64,000 bases of DNA from Thermoplasmata archaeon (GCA_022750055.1 JAKIWL010000003.1:243300-307299); one strand, 5' to 3'. Counted from the stretch's first letter, positions 26,630 through 36,258 are shown. Made by a program: numbers and translations. Notes: generated from the sequence alone by a model not told the origin.

Positions 26630-27181
26630 ATGGCTCGGGTGGGAGGGCGGCATATCCTGGCGGCCTTCGCCGCGGGCCTGGCAGGGGGTGCGAGCGTTCT
26701 CATCCTTGCCTCGGCATACTCGGTAGAGGAGGGGTTCGGGTTCCTCAGCCCATACCAAGGGATTGGGCGCGTTCTGGGCTTTTCAGGCACGACGGGGCTG
26801 GCCGTAGGTTTCCTGGTCGACTTCCTGATTCCGATTGTCGTGGCGCTGGTCATGGTCCTTACACTTGCGGTTCTTTCGTTGACCCGATGGAGAGTCCTTG
26901 AATTCACCGATCCCTTCCGTGCTTCCGGGGAGGGCGGCTTGGTTGGGATGGTTGTGTTCGCCGTGTTCTATATCCCCGTCATCGAGCTACTGACTCACTA
27001 TCCCCCACTCCCCGCCCTAAGGGATTCGTTACTGTTCGGGTTCGCGGAACATCTGATTTTCGGGGCGGTCATCGGTTTAGTTCTATTCCTGGTGGGTGGA
27101 CCAGTTCGATTCCGTTCGCCTTCACTCTACCTTCCCGGGGGGGCTCCGACCACCGAGCGGGAATACTCGGGTGGGCCTTAG
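26630..27181 (+). CDS. Multi-pass membrane protein of unknown function
   Basis: ATG 26630; hydrophobic segments ILAAFAAGLAGGASVLILASAYS, GLAVGFLVDFLIPIVVALVMVLTLAVL, GMVVFAVFYIPVIELL, LIFGAVIGLVLFLVGG. Confidence 0.6.
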   Translation: MARVGGRHILAAFAAGLAGGASVLILASAYSVEEGFGFLSPYQGIGRVLGFSGTTGLAVGFLVDFLIPIVVALVMVLTLAVLSLTRWRVLEFTDPFRASGEGGLVGMVVFAVFYIPVIELLTHYPPLPALRDSLLFGFAEHLIFGAVIGLVLFLVGGPVRFRSPSLYLPGGAPTTEREYSGGP

Positions 27182-27437
27182 AAGGCTCGCCCTGCCTGGG
27201 GGTCGGACCGGTGGAACCAGGGCTCACGCTTCCTCGTTCCGGGTCACCGACCAGCCGCCTATCCTTCGAACCGACCCGCAGAAGATTCCGAGTTCGCATC
27301 GGGCCCAGAAACACCCCGCCCCCCCATCCCAGCGGGGCGCGAAAAAACCCACTCGTATCCCCGGGGGTTATGGGAGCCCGGGGTTCCACACGATAGGGCG
27401 GGAACGCCGCAGGGCAAGTTAAGGCGTGGGAAAAACG

Positions 27438-28178
27438 CTAGGTCCGCTTCTTCGAGGCTGCTCGTAGGAGGGCTTTCGGGGGTTCGATTTCATCCGCACC
27501 GAGCCAGACTTCGGGCGTCGATACAAACGCAGTGGTTTGGTCTCCGGCCGTGATGACCTCAACCACGTACCTCTCCGGGTCTCGGCGGAGCCGCTTCAGG
27601 ATGGACTCGAGCACACGACACGCGGACCCTTTTGCAAATATCACCACGGTTCCGGGCCCGTGAGCGATCAAACGCATTCGTACTTTCCCCAAGGTTTGTT
27701 CGACGGGGTTGCCAGCCACCACAAACAGAACGAATCGGTCGACATTCCGCAGGAATCCCTCAAGACGAGACTGGACATCGGCCGAGGTCGACTCCTCTCT
27801 GACGAGGAGTTTGAGGTAGGCAGTTATGACACCGTTTGCCACAAGTTCGGCGACATGGTGACCTGCGGCACCGAACCGGCGCTGCAGGTTCCCTCTCAGC
27901 GATTCCCGCACATCGCGAAGCCCGGGTTTCGATTGTAGCCTCCTTAACGCAAGACCAAGTTGAACTTGGATCCGAAGTTCTCGGTCGGTGACGTATGCTT
28001 TGAAGAAATTGAATTCCGGTGCCTGCCGCTCCTCCTTGATCAGCGAGATGACCGCAGGGTCTGTGGCGCCTCCGACTTCCCTGTTTCTTACGCGCTCGAT
28101 GAATCGAGCGGCTCCTTCCGCGAGAAGCTTTGCCAGTCCGTATGCAGTGCTTGCGAACGGGTCTGGAGGGACATCCAT
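27438..28178 (-). CDS. Orphan protein, second gene of a two-gene unit
   Basis: MDVPPDPFASTAYGLAKLLAEGAARFIERVRNREVGGATDPAVISLIKEER..RFVLFVVAGNPVEQTLGKVRMRLIAHGPGTVVIFAKGS; overlaps the upstream ORF by 1 nt. Confidence 0.55.
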   Translation of the reverse strand: MDVPPDPFASTAYGLAKLLAEGAARFIERVRNREVGGATDPAVISLIKEERQAPEFNFFKAYVTDRELRIQVQLGLALRRLQSKPGLRDVRESLRGNLQRRFGAAGHHVAELVANGVITAYLKLLVREESTSADVQSRLEGFLRNVDRFVLFVVAGNPVEQTLGKVRMRLIAHGPGTVVIFAKGSACRVLESILKRLRRDPERYVVEVITAGDQTTAFVSTPEVWLGADEIEPPKALLRAASKKRT

Positions 28179-28423
28179 CAGAGGATATCCCCGTGCACCT
28201 CCAGATACCAGGCGATGCTCACCGGATTGTTGTCCAACAGGACAACGCTGCCAGGGAGGACCGCGATATTGTCGAGCCGAAGAGGCTCCTTGGAATATGG
28301 ATCGAGTGCACGCTCACCCGCCTTTACGAGGTGGATTCCATCCGAGTCGACCTCGCAACCGAGCTCCTTCGCGACCCCGACCCGAAAGTCGAGTGGTGTG
28401 TCCTTTAGGGATACAATCTGCAT
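28178..28423 (-). CDS. Small orphan protein (81 aa), first gene of a two-gene unit
   Basis: MQIVSLKDTPLDFRVGVAKELGCEVDSDGIHLVKAGERALDPYSKEPLRLDNIAVLPGSVVLLDNNPVSIAWYLEVHGDIL; stop overlaps the next start. Confidence 0.5.
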   Translation of the reverse strand: MQIVSLKDTPLDFRVGVAKELGCEVDSDGIHLVKAGERALDPYSKEPLRLDNIAVLPGSVVLLDNNPVSIAWYLEVHGDIL

Positions 28424-28639
28424 GTTCGTCGGCTTCTAGAAGGCCGCAAGGGGCGCATAATGCCACCTCCCATAAACCCTGTTTGAGTACGTAGATATGG
28501 GTACGTTAGGGCCGGCGAGCGACGTAATCCCCACCGGGGAAGCTCACTCAAAATCGAGGAGGACCCGGAGTCGATTGTTGGGAGGGCCGAGCAAGGAATC
28601 CCCCGGGGAGAAGCTAGTGGTTTTGAACCGAGGTAGGTA

Positions 28640-28800
28640 TGGGAGCACGGGGATTTGAACCCCGATATGCGGGTCTCTCCGCGCGCTCCAGTCACTCGTC
28701 ATGGGGGCCGCCGAAGCCCCTCCGCTGACCCGATGTCCCAGGTCGACGGTTCGTCGACCTGACTGGAGCCCGCCGGTCTGCCAGGTTAGCCTATGCTCCC
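28640..28800 (-). tRNA. tRNA-Trp (anticodon CCA) with 88-nt intron after position 37
   Basis: Acceptor GGGAGCA/TGCTCCC+A; D-arm region TAGGCTAACCTGGCAGACC; anticodon stem GCGGG/CCCGC with loop CT-CCA-G; T-arm CGGGGTTCAAATCCCCG. Intron 28675-28762 with GCTCCAGTC/GACTGGAGC pairing around the anticodon (BHB-like). Confidence 0.92.
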
Positions 28801-28847
28801 TCGAAGGAGGGCGAGTCCTACGCCAACATAACCATTCGCGTCGACAT

Positions 28848-30932
28848 TCAGGCGGTCGGACGGGTGCCCCCCCGTCGGGCCGCCTTCCGATGGGCGGTCA
28901 GTCCTGCGGACTCCTCGAGCGCATGGATCCGATCCCGGATCCGTGCCGCCTCCTCGAAGTCGAGGCGCTCGGCGGCGAGGCGCATCTCCTCTTCGAGATT
29001 GGCGAGCAGCATCGGAAGGCGGGACTTCCATTTCTTCCCGAGCCCCGAGACCGACAGGTCCCCGGAAGGGGCGGACTCCTCCGCCGCGAGCAGGGCCCGG
29101 ACCTCCTTGCGGATCGTCGACGGGACGATGCCGTGCTCGGCGTTGTACGCGACCTGGGCGGCGCGCCGCCGGTTCATCTCCGCGATCGCGCGATCCATCG
29201 AGCCGGTGCGTCGGTCGGCATACAACAGAACCTTCCCGAGCACGTTGCGCGACGCCCGGCCGCTCGTCTGGATGAGCGAGGTCTCGCTCCGAAGGTACCC
29301 TTCCTTGTCCGCGTCCAGGATCGCCACGAGGCTCACCTCGGGCAGGTCGAGGCCCTCCCGCAAGAGGTTGATGCCGACGAGGACGTCGAACCGCCCGAGG
29401 CGCAGGTCCCGGAGGATCTCGATTCGTTTGAGCGTCTCTATCTCGGAATGGAGATAGCGGACCTTCAGCCCGAGGTCGGCCAGGTAGCGGGCCAGGTCCT
29501 CGGAGGTGGCCTTCGTCAGGGTCGTGACGAGCGCGCGATCCCCCCGGGCAATGACCGTCTTGAGCTCGCCGACGAGGTCGACGATCTGGCCCTTCGTGGG
29601 CCGGATCTCGATCTCGGGGTCGACGAGGCCGGTCGGACGGATGATCTGCTCGACGAGGCCGTCGGAGTGCTTGCGTTCGAACGGGCCGGGCGTGGCCGAT
29701 ACGAAGACCGCGTTGGGGACGTGGGCGAGAAACTCCGTGAACTTCAGCGGCCGGTTGTCGCGGCAGGAAGGAAGGCGCCATCCGAACTCCACGAGGGTGT
29801 CCTTTCGGGACCGGTCCCCAAGGTACATGCCGCCGAGCTGGGGCACGGTGACGTGGGACTCGTCGATGAAAACGAGGAAGTCCTTCGGGAAGAAATCAAG
29901 GAGCGTGTAGGGGGCCTCCCCGGGCTTGCGACCGGCGAAGTAGCGGGCGTAGTTCTCGATCCCGGAACAGTAGCCCGTCTCGCGGATCATCTCGACGTCG
30001 TACTCGGTCCGGCTGCGCAGCCGTTGCGCCTCGACGACCCGTTCCTTCCGGAGGAGCTCCTGGACTCGGTCCTCCTTCTCTGCCTGGATCTGGGCCAAGA
30101 TGGATTGCATGCGCTCGTCGACCGTCAGGAAGTGGGTGGCCGGGAACAGCATCAGTCGGTCGAGCTCGCGCTTCTCTTCCCCCGTGACGGGGTCGAGCTC
30201 CGAGATCGACTCGAGGGTGCTCCCGTCGAGCACGATCCGGTTCACCGTCTCCCCGGCGCCCATCACGTCGATCGTCCCCCCGCGCACGCGGAAGCGACCG
30301 CGCTTGAGCTCGAGGTCGTTGCGGTCGTACTTCATCCGCACGAGCTTTGCGAGGAGCTCCTGGCGACCGATCGATTCCCCCCGTACCAACTCGACGACCG
30401 AGGCGCGATAGTCCTCCGGGGAGCCGAGACCGAAGATACAACTGACCGACGCGACGATCAGGGTGTCGCGACGCGTGAGCAGCGCCTGGGTGGCCCGATG
30501 CCGGAGCCGGTCGATCTCCTCGTTGATCGATGCGTCCTTCTCGACGAACAGGTCGATCTGCGGGACATACGCCTCGGGCTGATAGTAATCGTAGTAGCTC
30601 ACAAAGTATTCGACGGCGCTACGAGGGAACAGGGCACGGAATTCGCTCACCAGCTGCGCCGCGAGGGTCTTGTTCGGGGAGATGACCAGGGTCGGCCGCT
30701 GGAGAGCCTGGATCGCATGGGCCATCGTGAACGTCTTTCCGGAGCCGGTCACGCCGAGCAGCGTCACGAAACGTTCGTCGGCACGGACCCGCCGGACGAT
30801 CTCGGCAATCGCGGCGGGTTGATCTCCCTGCGGGACGAGTTCCGTGTCGAGCTCGAATCGACCGGTCAACGGCTCGGCGACCGCGGCCGGCTCGGCCTTC
30901 GGTTGGGCCTCGGTCATGCGCTCGGCCGCCAC
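28848..30932 (-). CDS. uvrB: Excinuclease ABC subunit B
   Basis: TLLGVTGSGKTFTMAHAIQALQRPTLVISPNKTLAAQL, YYQPEAYVPQIDLFVEKDASINEEIDRLR, UVR motif at C-terminus. Confidence 0.98.
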   Translation of the reverse strand: MAAERMTEAQPKAEPAAVAEPLTGRFELDTELVPQGDQPAAIAEIVRRVRADERFVTLLGVTGSGKTFTMAHAIQALQRPTLVISPNKTLAAQLVSEFRALFPRSAVEYFVSYYDYYQPEAYVPQIDLFVEKDASINEEIDRLRHRATQALLTRRDTLIVASVSCIFGLGSPEDYRASVVELVRGESIGRQELLAKLVRMKYDRNDLELKRGRFRVRGGTIDVMGAGETVNRIVLDGSTLESISELDPVTGEEKRELDRLMLFPATHFLTVDERMQSILAQIQAEKEDRVQELLRKERVVEAQRLRSRTEYDVEMIRETGYCSGIENYARYFAGRKPGEAPYTLLDFFPKDFLVFIDESHVTVPQLGGMYLGDRSRKDTLVEFGWRLPSCRDNRPLKFTEFLAHVPNAVFVSATPGPFERKHSDGLVEQIIRPTGLVDPEIEIRPTKGQIVDLVGELKTVIARGDRALVTTLTKATSEDLARYLADLGLKVRYLHSEIETLKRIEILRDLRLGRFDVLVGINLLREGLDLPEVSLVAILDADKEGYLRSETSLIQTSGRASRNVLGKVLLYADRRTGSMDRAIAEMNRRRAAQVAYNAEHGIVPSTIRKEVRALLAAEESAPSGDLSVSGLGKKWKSRLPMLLANLEEEMRLAAERLDFEEAARIRDRIHALEESAGLTAHRKAARRGGTRPTA

Positions 30933-31762
30933 CGGTACCCGTGGGGGTCGAGGATCACGGAGCCGAACCCCAGGGTGGCCAGCTCCTCGCGTACCTCGGA
31001 GGCGATCGGGTCCGACAACAGACGACTCGTTTCGGTCGGGTCGACCTCGACCCGCGCGTTGGCTCCCTCGACCCGGACCCGGACCCGGCGGAACCCGAGG
31101 CGGCGCAGGACCGCCTCGGACCGATCGACCGTCCGGAGCAGATCGGCGGTGATCAGCTGGCCATGACGGACCCGGGAGGCCAGGCAGGCGTCGGAGGGCT
31201 GGTCGGCATTCGGTAGGCCGATGGAGCCTCCGAACGCACGGACCTCTGCCTTCCCCCAGCGGGCGTCGACGAGCGGATGGCGGAACCCCGCCTCCTCCAT
31301 CGCCCGGATCCCGGGTCGGTCCTCGCCGAGGTCATCCGATTGAACCCCATCGTAGAATCGAGAGATTCCCCGTGCCTGACCCCAGGACGAGACGGCAGAG
31401 GTCTCGACCCGTCGACAGAAGTAGCACCGATTCGCGGGATTGGACCGATACTCCGCAGAGGCGAGCGGGTCCACCGGGACGAGTTCGTGGTGGATCCCGA
31501 GGAATCGGGCCACTTCGACGGCCCGTTCGACCTCGGTCGGGGCCACGGCCGGACCCGATAGCGTGACGGCGTGGGCCCGATCGGCCAACGCCCGAACTAG
31601 GAGCGCCGCCACGACCGAGGAATCCACGCCCCCCGACATGGCCACGACCGCCGGGCCGGAAGCCCGCAGCGACCGGATCAGCCGTTCCGGCTCCCAACTG
31701 TCGATCGCTGGCGTCCGATCCAACGGCGGCGGGTCCATCGCGATTCTCAGAGAGGCCGTCAT
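30914..31762 (-). CDS. larE: ATP-dependent sacrificial sulfur transferase LarE-like (PP-loop)
   Basis: PP-loop AMSGGVDSSVVAALL and NRCYFCRR; DGVQSDDLGEDRPGIRAMEE. Overlaps uvrB start by 19 nt. Start codon uncertain. Confidence 0.85.
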   Translation of the reverse strand: MTASLRIAMDPPPLDRTPAIDSWEPERLIRSLRASGPAVVAMSGGVDSSVVAALLVRALADRAHAVTLSGPAVAPTEVERAVEVARFLGIHHELVPVDPLASAEYRSNPANRCYFCRRVETSAVSSWGQARGISRFYDGVQSDDLGEDRPGIRAMEEAGFRHPLVDARWGKAEVRAFGGSIGLPNADQPSDACLASRVRHGQLITADLLRTVDRSEAVLRRLGFRRVRVRVEGANARVEVDPTETSRLLSDPIASEVREELATLGFGSVILDPHGYRWRPSA

Positions 31763-31906
31763 GATTACCGTTGCTGACGAAGGGCGCGGCGGGACCATGA
31801 CGGAGCCACCCGATGGGGTCCCCGTCCGGCCGCGGTCTCGGCCGGGGAGAGCGCAACTCGCGACGGGGAGGACGAGCCCATAAGGTCCGGTCCGTACGCC
31901 CTACTC

Positions 31907-32380
31907 ATGCAGGCCGTGAACGAAGGGGACCGATGGATGCTCCGGCTCGAGCCGGGTGAGGAGATCCTCGACGCGTTGGGTCGATTCGCCCAGGATCACC
32001 GCCTTCGGGCCGCCGCCATCGGGATGGGGATCGGGCAGTTTCGTTCCGCGACCCTCGGCTATTGGAACGGACAAGAGTACGAGACCCACGAGGTCGCGGA
32101 GCCCACGGAGCTCATCTCGCTCGCGGGTTCGATCGCCGAAGCCGACGGTCGTCCCTCGGTCCACTTGCACGCTTCGGTCGGACTGCGCACCCACGCGACG
32201 GTATCGGGCCACGTATTGCGCGCGATAGTCGGTCTCCTCGCCGAGGTTCGGGTCGACGCGTTCCCGACTCGAGTCTTCTCCCGACCGATGGATGAGAGCC
32301 TCGGGCTTCGCACCCTTCGATTGGAGCCCGACGCTCCAGAACTCAGAGCGCGACCGCCGGGCGGCCCGTCGGCCCGGTAG
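31907..32380 (+). CDS. PPC/DUF296 domain protein
   Basis: MLRLEPGEEILDALGRFAQDHRLRAAAIGMGIGQFRSATLGYW..HLHASVGLRTHATVSGHVLRAIV. Confidence 0.85.
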   Translation: MQAVNEGDRWMLRLEPGEEILDALGRFAQDHRLRAAAIGMGIGQFRSATLGYWNGQEYETHEVAEPTELISLAGSIAEADGRPSVHLHASVGLRTHATVSGHVLRAIVGLLAEVRVDAFPTRVFSRPMDESLGLRTLRLEPDAPELRARPPGGPSAR

Positions 32381-32412
32381 GGCTATCCCCCCGCTCCACG
32401 TCGTTGGGGGTC

Positions 32413-35253
32413 ATGTCGAGCGCTGCGGCTGGCCCCCGCGCCCGGCTCGACGCTCGGCTTCGGGAGGTCGTGGTCCGACGCGGGTGGGCCGAACCCACGG
32501 AGATCCAACGGCTGGCGGCCGGCCTGCTCGACACCCGGGCTGACGCCTTGCTTGTCTCTCCCACGGGAACGGGCAAGACCGAGGCGGTGCTCCTGCCGCT
32601 CCTCTCCCAGCAGCTCGCCGACCCGCCTCCGCCGGTGAGTCTCCTGTACGTCACCCCGCTACGAGCGCTCAACCGGGACCTCGAGCACCGACTGGTGACC
32701 TTGGTCGAAGAGGTCGGCCTGCGCGCAGCCGTACGCCACGGGGATACCTCGGCGGCCGCTCGCCTCAGCCAGTCGAAGCGGCCGCCCGATCTGCTCCTGA
32801 CCACTCCCGAAACGCTGCCTCTCCTCCTGATGGGAAAGCGGCTGAGGGAAGGACTTCGCCACGTTCGCGCGGTCATCGTCGACGAGGTCCACGAGCTGGT
32901 CTCGAACGACCGCGGGGCCCAGCTCGCGCTGACCCTCGAGCGGCTGGACGAGTGGGTGGGAAGACCCATCCGTCGCATCGGTCTCTCCGCGACCGTCGGG
33001 AATCCCCGGGAGGTGGCTCGATATCTTTCCCCGGCGCCGCGCGCGGTCGAAGTGACGAGCGCCTCCACGGCGCGGAAGGTCCGCTTGACCGCCCGGGTTC
33101 CCACCGAGGGCCTGACGCCCCTTCCGACCGACCTCGACCGCGAGCTCAAGGCGGACCCCGTCTTCCTGGCGGCGCTGAGAACGGTCGCGGAGGAGATCCG
33201 CGCTCACGAGACCACGCTCATCTTCGTCAACACCCGTCCGACCGCCGAAGGCCTGGCGGCTCGACTCCGTCTGCTCGCGCCCGACCTCCCGATCGCGGTC
33301 CATCACGGTTCGCTCTCCCGCGAGGTTCGGGAGGAGGCGGAGCGCCAGTTCCGCGACGGGGCACTGCGCGCCCTCGTGGCCACGTCGTCGCTCGAGCTCG
33401 GGATCGACATCGGGTCGGTCGATTTCGTAGTTCACTTCGGGTCCCCCCACCAGGCCGGCCGATTGTTACAGCGGGTCGGCCGGTCCGGACACCGCGTCGG
33501 CCGCGAGATCCGGGGCACGGTCCTCGCGCTCGATGATGAGGACTTGGAGGAAGCCGCGGTCCTCGCCCGGCGGGCCGCCTCCGGGGAGGTCGAACCGAGC
33601 CGGTGGCGCACGGCGAATCGGATGGCGGCCGCCCAACAGATGGTCGCGGCCGTGCGCGCCGACGGCTCCCGCCGGACGTCCGACCTCATCGGCACGCTCC
33701 GCCGGGCGGCCGCGGTCTCCACGCTCGACGACGCCGACTGGGCAAGGCTCACCGAATACTTGGAAGGACTCGGCTCGCTGCGTCGCGAGGGGAACGAGGT
33801 CCGATCCGGCCGCTCGACCCTCGAGCGCTTCTACTCGACCCTGTCCCTCATCCCGGACGAGCGTACCTACCGCCTCCGAGACATCGCGACGCGCAAGCCG
33901 ATCGGCGTGCTGGACGAGCGGTTCGTCGTAACCCGCGTCCTGGCCGAGCCCGATCACCTGTTCCTGCTCCACGGCCGGACCTGGAAGGTGGTCGAGTTCC
34001 GGGAGGGGGAGCTGCTGGTGGAGGGCGTCCGGGAGATCGGACAAGAACCCCGATGGGTCGGGGAGGACCTCCCCGTTCCGTTCGACGTCGCCCAGGAGAT
34101 CGGCCGACTCCGGCGGGACCGGACGCTCGATGCCTACCCCCTCGAGGCCGCCGCGCAGCGTCGACTCGCCGCCCGGTTGGCCGCCCTCCCCGAGGGGGAA
34201 TCGAGGCCGGACGACCGGACCATCACGGTGACGGTGAACGGGCGGACCGCCGTCTTCGGCGCCGCGTTCGGCAATAGGACGAACCTGACGCTCGCGACGG
34301 TCGCCGCCGGACTCCTCGCCGCTCGCCTCGGCGCCCGGGTCGAGGTGCAGGCGGTGGAGCCGACGTGGTTCATCCTGCTCCTCCCCGTTGCCCTCGATGG
34401 GGCCGCCCTCTCCCAATCCCTCGCGGTCCCCGCCGATACCCTCGATGGGCTGCTCGAAAAACTGGTCCCGGCGGGCCTCGAGTACCGCTGGACCTTCCTG
34501 ACGGTCGCGAGGAAGTTCGGAGCACTGCCGGCTTCGGCCGACCCGCGCGACCTGCGACTGATCGAGCCCCTTCTCGAGGCGGCCCGTGCCTCGCCGCTAG
34601 GGGAGGAGGCGCTGGAGAAGACGCTGTTCGAGCGGCACGACGTGGAGCATGCACGCGAGGTCCTCGAGCGCATCGGTCGCGGGGATATCGCGCTGCGGAC
34701 GGTCGCGCCGTCGGGGTGGACCGAACTCCCGCTCTCCCGGCTCGCCTGGCGGGAGCTCCCGGACGTTCCCCCCCCGACGCTGTTGAAGGCCGTGAGCGAC
34801 CGCCTCCGGGACGAGGCGCTCACGCTCGTCTGCCTTCGGTGCGGCTTCACCCGGACGACCACGGCGGCGCGCTACGAATCCGAGGGGGGGAGCGACTGTC
34901 GGATCTGCCATGGCTCTCTCTCGGCGGTGGTCGCTCCGAACCGGGAGGCGGACGTCGCCAACCTCGCGCGCTACGCCAAGAAGAAATGGTCCGCCCGCCG
35001 GGCGTCGACACGGACGAAGGATCGCCGCCGTCTGCCGGAATCGCTCCCGGCGCTCGTCCGGCAAGGATACACCACGGCCGAGCTCCTGGCCCATCACGGT
35101 GCGAACGCGCTGCTGTGCCTGGCCGCCCGCGGCATCGGACCGGAAACGGCCCGCAGGATCCTCGCTCGACCCTATCGGAACCCGAACGACCTCGTCGGCG
35201 AGATACTGAAGGCCGAGCGCCGCTACGCTAGGAACCGGGCCTTCTGGGATTGA
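32413..35253 (+). CDS. Lhr-type ATP-dependent DNA/RNA helicase with zinc-binding C-terminal segment
   Basis: LLVSPTGTGKTEAVLLPLL, VIVDEVHEL, LVATSSLELGIDIGSVDFVVHFGSPHQAGRLLQRVGRSGHR; C-terminal LVCLRCGFTRTT..DCRICHG. Confidence 0.95.
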   Translation: MSSAAAGPRARLDARLREVVVRRGWAEPTEIQRLAAGLLDTRADALLVSPTGTGKTEAVLLPLLSQQLADPPPPVSLLYVTPLRALNRDLEHRLVTLVEEVGLRAAVRHGDTSAAARLSQSKRPPDLLLTTPETLPLLLMGKRLREGLRHVRAVIVDEVHELVSNDRGAQLALTLERLDEWVGRPIRRIGLSATVGNPREVARYLSPAPRAVEVTSASTARKVRLTARVPTEGLTPLPTDLDRELKADPVFLAALRTVAEEIRAHETTLIFVNTRPTAEGLAARLRLLAPDLPIAVHHGSLSREVREEAERQFRDGALRALVATSSLELGIDIGSVDFVVHFGSPHQAGRLLQRVGRSGHRVGREIRGTVLALDDEDLEEAAVLARRAASGEVEPSRWRTANRMAAAQQMVAAVRADGSRRTSDLIGTLRRAAAVSTLDDADWARLTEYLEGLGSLRREGNEVRSGRSTLERFYSTLSLIPDERTYRLRDIATRKPIGVLDERFVVTRVLAEPDHLFLLHGRTWKVVEFREGELLVEGVREIGQEPRWVGEDLPVPFDVAQEIGRLRRDRTLDAYPLEAAAQRRLAARLAALPEGESRPDDRTITVTVNGRTAVFGAAFGNRTNLTLATVAAGLLAARLGARVEVQAVEPTWFILLLPVALDGAALSQSLAVPADTLDGLLEKLVPAGLEYRWTFLTVARKFGALPASADPRDLRLIEPLLEAARASPLGEEALEKTLFERHDVEHAREVLERIGRGDIALRTVAPSGWTELPLSRLAWRELPDVPPPTLLKAVSDRLRDEALTLVCLRCGFTRTTTAARYESEGGSDCRICHGSLSAVVAPNREADVANLARYAKKKWSARRASTRTKDRRRLPESLPALVRQGYTTAELLAHHGANALLCLAARGIGPETARRILARPYRNPNDLVGEILKAERRYARNRAFWD

Positions 35254-35346
35254 CCGGGCTCGGTCGTCCACCGGCTCGGTGAGCGCCGACGGCTGAGCGC
35301 ATCCGCGCGGGGCGATCCAGCGGTGGTGACCTACCGCCGCCGCCGT

Positions 35347-36258
35347 CTACGCGGACCGGGTAGCCTCGCCGGTCACGCCGAGCAATCCGTCCATGGAAGC
35401 TCCGATCGCCAACCGCAGCACTCCGAACGGGTGGCCGGATCGCAGCGTCGCGCTCCCGAGACGGTTGAGCGTGGTCCAGGTGATGGGGGCCACGCCTCCC
35501 GGAAATTGCCACGCGTAGGAGCGGCCCAACCGGACGAGCTCGCGGATCGCATAGTAGAGGCGGACGCTCCCCAGGGGGGGGCCACGGACGAAGTTGTGCT
35601 CCACCGAAGCTTCGGGAACGTGGAACACGGCGTACCCTTGACGCGCGAGGCGCAGCGAAAACTCGTAGTCCACGAAGTCCACAAAGTAGCGCTCGTCGAA
35701 CCCGCCCACGGATTCAAACACGGCTCGGGGGATGAGCGCGCCGGAGTTGAGGAGCAGCAATCCCTGAAAGGAGGACGGGCCCGAGTACCCCCCTCGGCGC
35801 GCGTAGTAGTCTCTGCGACGCGAATCGAGCGGGATCCTCCCCCCCGGCTCGCGATTGGCCGACTGGAGCGCGCCGACGCGGTAGTTCTTCGAAAGGGCAT
35901 CGTGCTCCCGAACGAGTCGGTCCACGGAGCCGGCGCGGACGATGGAGTCCTGGTCCAGGAGAAAGATGAAGTCGAATCCGGACGGGTCCCCCGCCGCGAC
36001 GGCCTGGTTGAAGGCCACGGCCACTCCTTCGTTTCGACCATTCTCGATCACGGCGAAGCGGCGGGTCGGGCTCGGTCCGGACCCGGAGAACGATCCGAGA
36101 GCTTGGTGGACCACTTCGCGACTGGCCAGGGTCGACGCATTGTCCACGATGACGAGGTGGTCTACCTCTCCCAGTGCGGCCGCCACGACCTTCGGGAGCG
36201 CCTCCGAGTCCGGCCGGTAGGTTACGATGGCGCCCAGAACCCTTGCGGCGCGCACCAT
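35347..36258 (-). CDS. Family 2 glycosyltransferase (rhamnosyltransferase-like)
   Basis: MVRAARVLGAIVTYRPDSEALPKVVAAALGEVDHLVIVDNAS..FIFLLDQDSIVRAGSVDRL..FDERYFVDFVDYEFSLRL. Confidence 0.85.
   Translation of the reverse strand: MVRAARVLGAIVTYRPDSEALPKVVAAALGEVDHLVIVDNASTLASREVVHQALGSFSGSGPSPTRRFAVIENGRNEGVAVAFNQAVAAGDPSGFDFIFLLDQDSIVRAGSVDRLVREHDALSKNYRVGALQSANREPGGRIPLDSRRRDYYARRGGYSGPSSFQGLLLLNSGALIPRAVFESVGGFDERYFVDFVDYEFSLRLARQGYAVFHVPEASVEHNFVRGPPLGSVRLYYAIRELVRLGRSYAWQFPGGVAPITWTTLNRLGSATLRSGHPFGVLRLAIGASMDGLLGVTGEATRSA

Noticed and set aside
28405-28695. 96-aa minus-strand ORF overlapping the tRNA-Trp 3' end
   Set aside because: Overlaps a confident tRNA; no TATA or conserved composition.
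28675-28762. tRNA-Trp intron as a canonical box C/D sRNA
   Set aside because: Only one C'-like box visible; no confident C/D pair found by eye.
28701-31166. 821-aa plus-strand ORF
   Set aside because: Antisense to uvrB, tRNA-Trp and larE; low-complexity Arg/Asp/Val-rich translation.
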